58,385 nt of DNA from a virus, in IMG/VR virus record IMGVR_UViG_3300030294_000039, positions 1 to 58,385 of that record, one strand, 5' to 3'. The position numbers and the translations under genes were made by a program. How positions within the stretch are numbered: the first letter of the stretch is position 1; each line of letters begins with the position of its first letter. The notes beneath the pieces are model-generated. The model had not been told where the DNA came from. It searched no databases and worked only from the letters and a program-made list of their open reading frames with translations. Positions 49,398 through 56,242 of this stretch are shown here, in pieces.

Positions 49398-49742
49398 ATG
49401 AAATACCTAAAAGAATTTACTGATTATAGTACAAGAGTAAAAAATTGGGATTTTTCTAATACTGATAGAAATTTTGATGATTCATTGGGGCAAAACGAAT
49501 TTGATACTTCATTTAAATGGGTGGAGCAATTTGGAGGTAGAGAATTGTTATCAAGCAAATCTATAAGGAATGGTACATCATTTTTAAAAGCATTAGAAAA
49601 TGGTGATATTACTATTGAAGAAATTGATAATGTGACAAAAGGTAAGAATGAACAAGCAGGTGATATACCATTTAGTGAAACATATGTTGCTAAAAATATA
49701 GTGATCCCTCACATAGAAGATTATAAAATGAAAGAAAAATAA
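49398..49742 (+). CDS. Tag-A N-terminus protein with nonsense codon before the tag
   Basis: It starts MKYLKEFTDYS and ends EDYKMKEK at TAA (49740-49742). In the same frame the next codons read N-K-Y-N-L-stop (49743-49760), a recognisable C-terminal tag. So either one nonsense mutation removed the tag, or the stop is read through at some rate. The body (SFKWVEQFGGRELLSSKSIR) is unrecognised. Confidence 0.72.
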   Translation: MKYLKEFTDYSTRVKNWDFSNTDRNFDDSLGQNEFDTSFKWVEQFGGRELLSSKSIRNGTSFLKALENGDITIEEIDNVTKGKNEQAGDIPFSETYVAKNIVIPHIEDYKMKEK

Positions 49743-49760
49743 AACAAATATAACTTATAA

Positions 49761-50162
49761 ATGAAATATTTAAAAACATATGAATCAATAGATAAATTAA
49801 TAACAATTGAACTTTTTGACTTTTGTAATTTCTTTGGTATGCATAAAGCAGTTCAAAAATTAATTGATTTGAAAGATAATTCTGACTCTGTTGGATTTAT
49901 TATTTCAGATAATCCACATGAGCATATTTATAAAAAAAAGGACAATATGGAAATGAGAGAGAAAATAACATTTGATGATGAGTTCAATGTTAATGCAGGT
50001 GATGAATTTTCAATACGAATAGGAGATTATACTTTTAGCTATGGTTTTTTAAGAGCATTAAATGAACAGAATGAGCCAGGTGTTACTATGAATTTTTATA
50101 ATGTTGATATCAAAGATGAAAATGTATTATATTATATTAGAACTAAAAAATTTAACATATAA
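49761..50162 (+). CDS. Tag-A family protein, 133 aa
   Basis: N-terminus MKYLKTYESIDKL, C-terminus RTKKFNI. The middle includes FCNFFGMHKAVQKLIDLKDN, then NAGDEFSIRIGDYTFSYGFL, a strand-rich part. Function unknown. Confidence 0.72.
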   Translation: MKYLKTYESIDKLITIELFDFCNFFGMHKAVQKLIDLKDNSDSVGFIISDNPHEHIYKKKDNMEMREKITFDDEFNVNAGDEFSIRIGDYTFSYGFLRALNEQNEPGVTMNFYNVDIKDENVLYYIRTKKFNI

Positions 50163-50165
50163 TAT

Positions 50166-50236
50166 ATGACATAATTAAAAAAATATCAAAAATTGATTTT
50201 GAATTAAAATACAATACAAATAAATTTAATATATGA
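50166..50236 (+). pseudogene. Emptied tag-A cassette (relic), 71 bp
   Basis: The sequence starts like a cassette (ATGACATAATTAAAAA against the usual ATGAAATATTTAAAAA) but meets TAA in the third codon. It reaches a perfect C-terminal tag, NTNKFNI-stop, only about 40 bases later, and the TGA overlaps the next ATG. Nearly all of the middle is missing. It looks like a cassette that lost its contents by deletion. Confidence 0.65.
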
Positions 50237-50421
50237 AAAACTTAAAAACATTTGAAGAATATGTTGGTGTTGAATATGTTCCATATAAGCCACAACACAA
50301 ATCTTATAAGAATGAAGAGAAAAAGAAGAAGAAAAAGAAAAATGGCGGAGGTACTCTTGAGCCAGTTGATGTTATGTCTAATAAAACTAAAGATATGGTA
50401 TCATTTCAGACAAAATTCTAA
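50233..50421 (+). CDS. Tag-A N-terminus short basic protein, 62 aa
   Basis: N-terminus MKNLKTFEEYVG. A Lys-run (about nine Lys) sits in the middle. It ends VSFQTKF, a tag cut two residues short, and the following DNA TAAATTATG resembles a rearranged tag-junction. Possibly a degenerating cassette. Confidence 0.65.
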   Translation: MKNLKTFEEYVGVEYVPYKPQHKSYKNEEKKKKKKKNGGGTLEPVDVMSNKTKDMVSFQTKF

Positions 50422-50424
50422 ATT

Positions 50425-51081
50425 ATGAAATATATAAAGAGATTTGAAAGTAATGATTATATTGTTTATTCATTAAATGATATTGTAATTTGTTCTACAA
50501 AACATGACAGATTTCATGACTATACTGGTATAATAACTCAGAATGGTGAATTAGAATATGATAATGAAAAAGAAATTAAATATTGTAGAGAATATAAAGT
50601 TATACAAATATATTGGAGTGGAAGAGGTTATAGAAATGTAACAACCAATTTATTATATAATGCATATGTAGATGTTCAAGATATTGAAACTGATGAAATA
50701 ATAACTATGAAAGACGCAAATATGTTTACATTGAAATCTGAATGGAAAATTCCAGATGAACCAATGATAGGAGATTATGTATTATGTGAAATAAATAGTA
50801 ATAAATATAGTGATGATAATATTTTTGATGAATATATAAATAATAACATTGGAAGAGTTACTATGCAAAACGAGAAAAATGAATATGTAATTGAATATAG
50901 AGATATACCTGAAAAAATGATAGGAGAAATAAATCAGTTTTATAATAATACAAATCCATTTATTAAAGATTTAGGTAAACATAAATTTAAAATTAAAGAT
51001 ATTGAAATGTATTCTAAAAACAAAAAAGAAGTTGAAGAATATTTAAATATTAAAAAATCAACAAAAAAATTCAATTTATAA
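50425..51081 (+). CDS. Tag-A two-domain fusion protein, 218 aa
   Basis: N-terminus MKYIKRFESNDY, C-terminus STKKFNL. Residues 12-110 match the module of the 12461 protein (REYKVIQIYWSGRG, VDVQDIETDE, FTLKSEWKI). Residues 112-205 are a GDYV domain (MIGDYVLCEI, INNNIGRVTM, IEYRDIPEKMIGEI). Two cassette middles have been joined under one pair of tags. It is the last gene of the forward array, with a terminator after it. Confidence 0.76.
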   Translation: MKYIKRFESNDYIVYSLNDIVICSTKHDRFHDYTGIITQNGELEYDNEKEIKYCREYKVIQIYWSGRGYRNVTTNLLYNAYVDVQDIETDEIITMKDANMFTLKSEWKIPDEPMIGDYVLCEINSNKYSDDNIFDEYINNNIGRVTMQNEKNEYVIEYRDIPEKMIGEINQFYNNTNPFIKDLGKHKFKIKDIEMYSKNKKEVEEYLNIKKSTKKFNL

Positions 51082-51108
51082 AAATCTATAATTATTCATA
51101 GATTTTTT
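51081..51108. terminator. Bidirectional terminator
   Basis: The stem AAAATCTAT / ATAGATTTT with T-runs on both strands lies between the convergent 50425 and 51096 genes. Confidence 0.75.
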
Positions 51109-51428
51109 AATTTTAATAACTTATATTTACGATATTCATTTTTCCATTTATTATAAGATATTTCAATTCCATTTAAATGATATGTTTCAGTGATAGAATT
51201 TATACATTTTATTAATAGTATAGATGGCCCAAAATAATTATGTAATGCATTATTTTTATAATATGAAATTTCAGATTTGTTATTTAGTTCATGGATTATT
51301 TTAACATATTTATATTTCTTAATAAAATTTTCTATTTTTTTAACATCATCTTTCTTAACTGAAGAAAATTTTAATGAATGATATTCTATATCGTTTTCTA
51401 TTATTATGGTTGATTTGTGATTATTCAT
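51096..51428 (-). CDS. Small protein with HxxxGP motif and tag-B C-terminus, 110 aa
   Basis: It contains YYKNNALHNYFGPSILLIKC and TETYHLNGIEISYNKW, the N-x-L-H-x-x-x-G-P and Y-x-x-N-G-x pattern of a small beta repeat found in phage and bacterial proteins. It ends WKNEYRKYKLLKLKNL, a good tag-B match. Its ATG overlaps the stop of the frameshifted tag-A gene upstream. Confidence 0.62.
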   Translation of the reverse strand: MNNHKSTIIIENDIEYHSLKFSSVKKDDVKKIENFIKKYKYVKIIHELNNKSEISYYKNNALHNYFGPSILLIKCINSITETYHLNGIEISYNKWKNEYRKYKLLKLKNL

Positions 51429-51738
51429 AAATTGAATTTATTCGTGATTAAATCTAATTCATATTTCTCAATTTCATACTTACCTAATTTTCTTTCTATT
51501 CTATTATTAGTTACCCATAATGAGAAGTTATCAGGAGTTAAACAATGGTAATAAATATATTCACTATGAACAGGAGGATCAATATATATTATTTTAGTAT
51601 ATCTTGGTTTATTGCCAATAAATCCTTTTGCATATAACTTAACTTAACATAATCATCTATATTATATTTTTGAACTTCGTTATCTTCATTATCTTCATTT
51701 TCATTTAATGCTAGGTTGAACTTTTTTATGTATTTCAT
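51425..51738 (-). pseudogene. Frameshifted tag-A gene
   Basis: From ATG 51738 it reads MKYIKKFNLALNE...DDYVKLSYMQKDLL and then stops. The sequence holds a direct repeat GTTAAGTTAAG. Removing one 5-base TTAAG copy gives VKLYAKGFIGNKPRYT and then RIERKLGKYEIEKYELDLI, ending in the tag ITNKFNL at TGA 51425-51427. The middle includes PPVHSEYIYYHCLTPDNFSL. Thus a 5-bp tandem duplication inactivated an ordinary tag-A cassette. Confidence 0.8.
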
Positions 51739-52289
51739 AAGTTAAATTTTGATGCAGTAGTTTTTAGTTTATCTATAGTTATTATTTTAGAGCACATAGA
51801 ATTTTCAAATTTTAATTCTTCAACACCATCTAATTCAACAGAAACAAGAGCACTTTCATTAACATACTGAAATTTTAATCCTTTTATTACACCAGAATAT
51901 TTTATATCAGTCATAAAATCAACTGCTCCATCTGATATAAATTTGCCTATAATTTCATCCCTTAAAAATTTTGAATAGTGTTTATTCGGATTGTATATTG
52001 ACATATAAAAATCATGATACAATTTTGATATGTTTATTTTTAGTTCATCTTTAGTTTCTACAAAATTTCTTTCTTTTGTTACTATTTTGAATTTCTCATA
52101 TAGTTCTTTTTCGCTAAGTTCATTGAAATCAGAATGTAAATTGTGATATACTTCATCATCTTCTGGATCTATTGTACCACTTTCAAATCCTGGTACATCT
52201 TGTGGTATATCTTCTTCTTTTCTAGGCTCAAACATATCACCATATTCGCCTCTTAAATCATAGTTTTCAAATTTTTTCAAGTATTTCAT
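51735..52289 (-). CDS. Tag-A family protein, 184 aa
   Basis: N-terminus MKYLKKFENYDLRG, C-terminus TTASKFNL. An acidic linker (PRKEEDIPQDVPGFESGTID) leads to a helical section and strands (GVIKGLKFQYVNESALVSVE). Function unknown. It overlaps the frameshifted cassette by ATGA. Confidence 0.72.
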   Translation of the reverse strand: MKYLKKFENYDLRGEYGDMFEPRKEEDIPQDVPGFESGTIDPEDDEVYHNLHSDFNELSEKELYEKFKIVTKERNFVETKDELKINISKLYHDFYMSIYNPNKHYSKFLRDEIIGKFISDGAVDFMTDIKYSGVIKGLKFQYVNESALVSVELDGVEELKFENSMCSKIITIDKLKTTASKFNL

Positions 52290-52302
52290 AATAATATATA
52301 TA

Positions 52303-52335
52303 AAAAAAAGTTAGTAAAAATTACTAACTTTTTTA
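52303..52335. terminator. Terminator between reverse operons
   Basis: The stem AAAAAAAGTTAGTAA / TTACTAACTTTTTT lies at the 3' end of the 52333 gene and just upstream of the 52289 tag-A gene, on the reverse strand followed by seven Ts. Confidence 0.8.
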
Positions 52336-52590
52336 TAAATTTGACAACTGTTCTATTTTATCTTTTCTTTCTTGCTGTATTGAAGAAAAAAAATCATAAT
52401 AATAATATTCAGACATACCTATATAAGAATCAACATATTGATTAGATTGATTTAATCTAAATCTATATAACTGATTATCGCATTCAAGTGATATAAAATC
52501 ATCTTTTTCAAAAACACTAAAAATGCCTATTATAGTATAATATTCATTCAGTTTAAAACAATTGAAACTTTTTTTACAATGAGCTTTCAT
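52333..52590 (-). CDS. Small beta-rich protein with tag-B C-terminus, 85 aa
   Basis: LNEYYTIIGIFSVFEKDDFI, LYRFRLNQSNQYVDSYI and YYYYDFFSSI, then QQERKDKIEQLSNL (tag-B). Its outline resembles the 12126 protein, suggesting one small fold under tag-B. Function unknown. Confidence 0.6.
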   Translation of the reverse strand: MKAHCKKSFNCFKLNEYYTIIGIFSVFEKDDFISLECDNQLYRFRLNQSNQYVDSYIGMSEYYYYDFFSSIQQERKDKIEQLSNL

Positions 52591-52705
52591 TAATTTTTTC
52601 CTTTCTTAAAAAACTATTAATACCATAATTTTTATTGATATATTTTGCTGTTATTTAGTATTTAATCCAACTAGACTTAAAAATAAATAGCAACAAAGAA
52701 TTATC

Positions 52706-52780
52706 TTAATCTACATATTTGTGAATGTTTGTTGAATCATCAACTTCATTAAAATTATATTTTAAAAATTTTTGACTCAT
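52706..52780 (-). CDS. Possible 24-residue peptide coupled to the 52777 gene
   Basis: A short frame MSQKFLKYNFNEVDDSTNIH... whose ATG overlaps the TGA of the 52777-53253 gene. It may be a genuine short gene or the remains of a longer one. The rest of the 52591-52705 gap shows nothing recognisable. Confidence 0.3.
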   Translation of the reverse strand: MSQKFLKYNFNEVDDSTNIHKYVD

Positions 52781-53253
52781 TTCTTTTTCTTTTCATGTCT
52801 TTTTGTTTTAGATTGATTAAAATTTATACCACTAATACTTGGTTTTGATATACTAAAATCTAAACTATTTGATGATGTTTTAAAATCTTTTTTTACATTT
52901 TCTGTTTTTTTAATTTCATAACTGTTTTCTAACATTTTAATATCATTAATAAAATCAAGTTGACTTTCATTAGGAGTTTCACATCCTTTATCAAACATAA
53001 TATATTCATCATCAATACTGATATATTTTAAATAATCACTCATATTAAAAATACATTTTGTTGTCTCTCCAAATATCAAATCATTATACTCTGTTATTGT
53101 CCAAGATTTTGATTCATAATTTTTAAATATATTAATATCATCTTCATTTTTTATAAATATATTAATCCATTCAACATAATCAATAATCATATCTTTTTGC
53201 CTATTACTCATTCCTTTTTTTGAAACAACAAAACTGCTTGATTCAATTTTCAT
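52777..53253 (-). CDS. Hypothetical protein, 158 aa
   Basis: A helical and strand mixture (KDMIIDYVEWINIFIKNEDD, YNDLIFGETTKCIFNMSDYL) with a low-complexity Ser/Lys-rich tail ending KTKRHEKKKK. No recognised family and neither tag. Confidence 0.57.
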   Translation of the reverse strand: MKIESSSFVVSKKGMSNRQKDMIIDYVEWINIFIKNEDDINIFKNYESKSWTITEYNDLIFGETTKCIFNMSDYLKYISIDDEYIMFDKGCETPNESQLDFINDIKMLENSYEIKKTENVKKDFKTSSNSLDFSISKPSISGINFNQSKTKRHEKKKK

Positions 53254-53294
53254 TTATTTACTATTATTTTTTTAATTTGAATGATTTAAACAAT

Positions 53295-53558
53295 TTATGA
53301 TATATTCCATTCAGATTTTATTTTATCTTTTAATAAGACAACACATTTGTTTTTTGTTAGTTCCATAAACAACAATTCTTCTTCTATTTTTGCTTCTCTC
53401 ACATATTTCCATTCTGAACATATTTTATATTCTCCTGACTGAGTTCGTCCATGTATGTGTTCACATACTATAGTATATTTTTCTTTATAATTTAATGATA
53501 AGCAATAAATATCACCATCATTAACATATAGTTTTCTACCTTTTTTATATACTTTCAT
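53295..53558 (-). CDS. Small beta-rich protein, 87 aa
   Basis: KVYKKGRKLYVNDGDIYCL, EKYTIVCEHIHGRTQSGEYK and LLFMELTKNKCVVLLKDK suggest a five-stranded small barrel. No tag. It lies 3 bases after the GmhA-like gene, in the same reverse transcript. Confidence 0.57.
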   Translation of the reverse strand: MKVYKKGRKLYVNDGDIYCLSLNYKEKYTIVCEHIHGRTQSGEYKICSEWKYVREAKIEEELLFMELTKNKCVVLLKDKIKSEWNIS

Positions 53559-53561
53559 TAT

Positions 53562-54146
53562 TTATTTTTTGAACATATATTCTTCAACTATTTCACAAAT
53601 GATATGTCCAATCATAATATGAGATTCTTGTATTCTTGGAGTATCTTCTGATGGTACATTAATCATCAAATCACACATTCCTTTAAGCTTACCACCATCT
53701 TTACCTGTGAATGCAATAGTTATCATTCCTAACTTATTGGCTTCATCACATGCATTTAAAATGTTATTTGAGTTACCTGATGTTGATATTCCTATTAATA
53801 TATCATTTTCTCTACCCATTCCTTTTATTAATCTTGAGTATATATCATCAAACGAATAGTCGTTTGCAACAGCAGTTAAATATGATGTATTTACATGTAA
53901 TGCTTCAGCAAATAATGGATCTCTATCTATATAAAATCTACCAGATAATTCTGCCGCTATATGTTGAGCATCAGCAGCACTACCACCATTACCACACAAA
54001 AGAACTTTACCTCCATTTTTAAAGCAAGCAATCAATAAATCAGAAACATCTTTAATTATGCTAATTAAAGTATCATCAGAATATATTAGTTCTTTGGCAT
54101 TTATTGATTCTCTTATTATATCTTTAATTTTTTTCATTTTTTTCAT
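53562..54146 (-). CDS. gmhA: Sedoheptulose-7-phosphate isomerase, GmhA type
   Basis: 194 residues, the usual length. SIS domain with VLLCGNGGSAADAQHIAAEL, ELSGRF, ISTSGNSNNI (sugar-phosphate loop) and a C-terminal TPRIQESHIMIGHIICE carrying the conserved Gln/Glu and His of the active site. It converts sedoheptulose 7-phosphate to D-glycero-D-manno-heptose 7-phosphate, the first step to ADP-heptose. DiaA shares the fold but lacks some active-site residues. No other heptose gene is in the window. Start could be the ATG three codons later. Confidence 0.87.
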   Translation of the reverse strand: MKKMKKIKDIIRESINAKELIYSDDTLISIIKDVSDLLIACFKNGGKVLLCGNGGSAADAQHIAAELSGRFYIDRDPLFAEALHVNTSYLTAVANDYSFDDIYSRLIKGMGRENDILIGISTSGNSNNILNACDEANKLGMITIAFTGKDGGKLKGMCDLMINVPSEDTPRIQESHIMIGHIICEIVEEYMFKK

Positions 54147-54176
54147 CTCTCTTTATTATCTTCTATCATAAAAATG

Positions 54177-54452
54177 TTATTTTTCTTTAATAGTCTTTTT
54201 AGTAGACTTTTTAGTAGTTGTTTTCTTTTTTACTTCTTTTTTAATAATTCCAATGTCTTTAACTAAAATATACGGTCCTTTAAATGTGTTGCTAGTGTAT
54301 GCTTTACATTTATCTATTTCTAATTCAATTAAACATTTTTTGCAATAATTTGTATAGTATTCTCTATCAGGTACTAATGCAACAAAAACTTCTTTTGATG
54401 TAAATTCATTTAAGCACTCTGAACAAACATGAGCATCTTTTTTCTTTGCCAT
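54177..54452 (-). CDS. Zinc-ribbon protein with Lys/Thr tail, 91 aa
   Basis: Two C-x2-C pairs (VCSECLNEF and YCKKCLIEL, about residues 10-13 and 37-40) form a zinc ribbon. The C-terminus is Lys/Thr-rich (KKTTTKKSTKKTIKEK). A nucleic-acid-binding or transcription-related role is plausible, not shown. Confidence 0.65.
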   Translation of the reverse strand: MAKKKDAHVCSECLNEFTSKEVFVALVPDREYYTNYCKKCLIELEIDKCKAYTSNTFKGPYILVKDIGIIKKEVKKKTTTKKSTKKTIKEK

Positions 54453-54518
54453 ATGTAATTTTATTTTTTAATTCGCCAAATATAGTAATTAAATTACATA
54501 TTGACAAATGATTTTATA

Positions 54519-54534
54519 TTTTTTATATATAATA
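54519..54534 (+). promoter_or_regulatory. Possible phage promoter element (TATATATAA class)
   Basis: TTTTTTATATATAATA lies 23 bases before the first gene of the 54.5-58.4 kb tag-A array. It shares TTTTTATATATAATA with the element at 34466. Confidence 0.4.
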
Positions 54535-54557
54535 AAACAAGAAACTGAAAATTATAT

Positions 54558-55325
54558 ATGAAATATTTAAAAAGATATGAGAGAGTAATAAGTGAAAATG
54601 ATACTGATTATTATGAGTTGGTTAATAAACTTCATGAATTGATACATGCGGTTCAAGTTAATAACATAAACAAAATTAAAATAATTTTAAGTCGAAATAT
54701 AAATCTAATTAATCTTTCTGATGGAAATGAAGATAATCCTAAAACACCATTAATAAAATCAATCAATAATAGTATTCGTCTTGATAATGTAACAAAATTA
54801 TTAATTGATTTAGGAGCAGATGTAAATATACCAGATGGTAAAGATATTACTCCATTATTTTATGCAATAAGTAAAGGTTATGTAGATGTAGTTGAATTAT
54901 TAATAAATGCTGGAGCAGATGTTAATTATATAATGAAAGACAATTATAAAAAAAGACAATTCAACATTTTTCATAATTCTCCATTATTAAAAGCAATAGA
55001 TTTATATAATATGTGGTATAATGATAAAGAAAAACGTCATGAAGGAGAATACATTAAAATTATAGAATTGTTAATAAATTCTGGAGCTGATTTAGAATAT
55101 AAAATCAGAGAGATAACTCCATTATTAGTATCAATATCAACTAAAAGTAAAGACATATCATTTTTGTTAATTGAAGGTGGAGCGAATTTAAATGCAAAAA
55201 ATAAAGATGGTGTTGATGCTTTTTCCTTATTGTCTAAATTAGATCAGAAATATGTCATTAAAAATTATTCAAAACAATATGAAAATTATTTATTTATTAA
55301 AAAAACTGAAAAATTTAATTTATGA
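54558..55325 (+). CDS. Tag-A family ankyrin-repeat protein, 255 aa
   Basis: N-terminus MKYLKRYERVISE, C-terminus KKTEKFNL. At least four ankyrin repeats: KTPLIKSINNSI..LLIDLGADVN, ITPLFYAISKGYVDVVELL with INAGADVNY, IKIIELLINSGADLEY, ITPLLVSIST..LLIEGGANLN. Likely a protein-binding effector. It heads the third array and has a promoter-like element upstream. Confidence 0.85.
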   Translation: MKYLKRYERVISENDTDYYELVNKLHELIHAVQVNNINKIKIILSRNINLINLSDGNEDNPKTPLIKSINNSIRLDNVTKLLIDLGADVNIPDGKDITPLFYAISKGYVDVVELLINAGADVNYIMKDNYKKRQFNIFHNSPLLKAIDLYNMWYNDKEKRHEGEYIKIIELLINSGADLEYKIREITPLLVSISTKSKDISFLLIEGGANLNAKNKDGVDAFSLLSKLDQKYVIKNYSKQYENYLFIKKTEKFNL

Positions 55326-55753
55326 AATATATAAAAAAATTTGAAGATAATGACAATGATAATATATTATATCATAAATATGATATAGTAATTAATGAGT
55401 GGTATAAAACTTTTGAAATTTTTTTAATTTTAAAAGATGTTTATAACTTAGATGAAGAATTTACTTGTATTTATATTGGCAGTATTTGTAAAATTAATGA
55501 TATAAATCCATATTATAATATTAGATTTAGTGAATTTGCAGTTAATATAGAAACAAAGATATTAAATTCTGATTATATAAAAATAAATAATAAATATAAA
55601 GATTTGATATGTGATGAGATATTTGTTAAAAATGATAAAGCAACAAAACATTATTTAAGTTTAATAGAAATACTTTGCGGTGTTAATTTAAAAGATTTAC
55701 CAGAGTTGAAGAATCATTATTTGAAAATGTCAACTAGCAAATTTAATTTATAA
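55322..55753 (+). CDS. Tag-A family protein, 143 aa
   Basis: N-terminus MKYIKKFEDNDND, C-terminus STSKFNL. Middle with INEWYKTFEIFLILKDVYNL and LSLIEILCGVNLKDLPELK. Not recognised. It overlaps the ankyrin gene by ATGA, ends in TAA, and still carries a complete tag. Confidence 0.7.
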   Translation: MKYIKKFEDNDNDNILYHKYDIVINEWYKTFEIFLILKDVYNLDEEFTCIYIGSICKINDINPYYNIRFSEFAVNIETKILNSDYIKINNKYKDLICDEIFVKNDKATKHYLSLIEILCGVNLKDLPELKNHYLKMSTSKFNL

Positions 55754-55765
55754 AAAAACAAAATT

Positions 55766-56224
55766 ATGAAATATTTAGAGAGTTATAAAGAGATAAATCC
55801 AGATGATATTAAAGTTGGTGGATCATATGACAAATTACCAGGAGTAATTATTAGTGATAAACTGTATAATAAAATACCGTATATTATTAATTTTTTAAAT
55901 TCAAAAAAAATAAAATTTCAATTGTTTACTAATAATGTATATTTTTTTATCATATTAAATTCTAGTAGTTATCTTGAATTATTACCATATAATTACAATA
56001 CTATGGAACATGTAATTCCTCTTTCAGATGACTATAATGATAAAAACACAGATAATCTGTTAAATAAATTACAATTAAATTGGTATGAAAATAGATTCAG
56101 AACATATAATAAAGACGTTGAATTTATAGAATTTAAAATTGAAACATCTGATGATATGACAGAATTAAAAGAATATATTGACAACCTTTTAATTAAAAAA
56201 ATTGCCAATAAATTTAATCTATAA
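55766..56224 (+). CDS. Tag-A family protein, 152 aa
   Basis: N-terminus MKYLESYKEINPD, C-terminus IANKFNL, with Leu encoded by CTA where most copies use TTA. Strand-rich first half (GVIISDKLYNKIPYIINF, KIKFQLFTNNVYFFIIL). Function unknown. Confidence 0.7.
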   Translation: MKYLESYKEINPDDIKVGGSYDKLPGVIISDKLYNKIPYIINFLNSKKIKFQLFTNNVYFFIILNSSSYLELLPYNYNTMEHVIPLSDDYNDKNTDNLLNKLQLNWYENRFRTYNKDVEFIEFKIETSDDMTELKEYIDNLLIKKIANKFNL

Positions 56225-56242
56225 AAAATTATATATATCATT

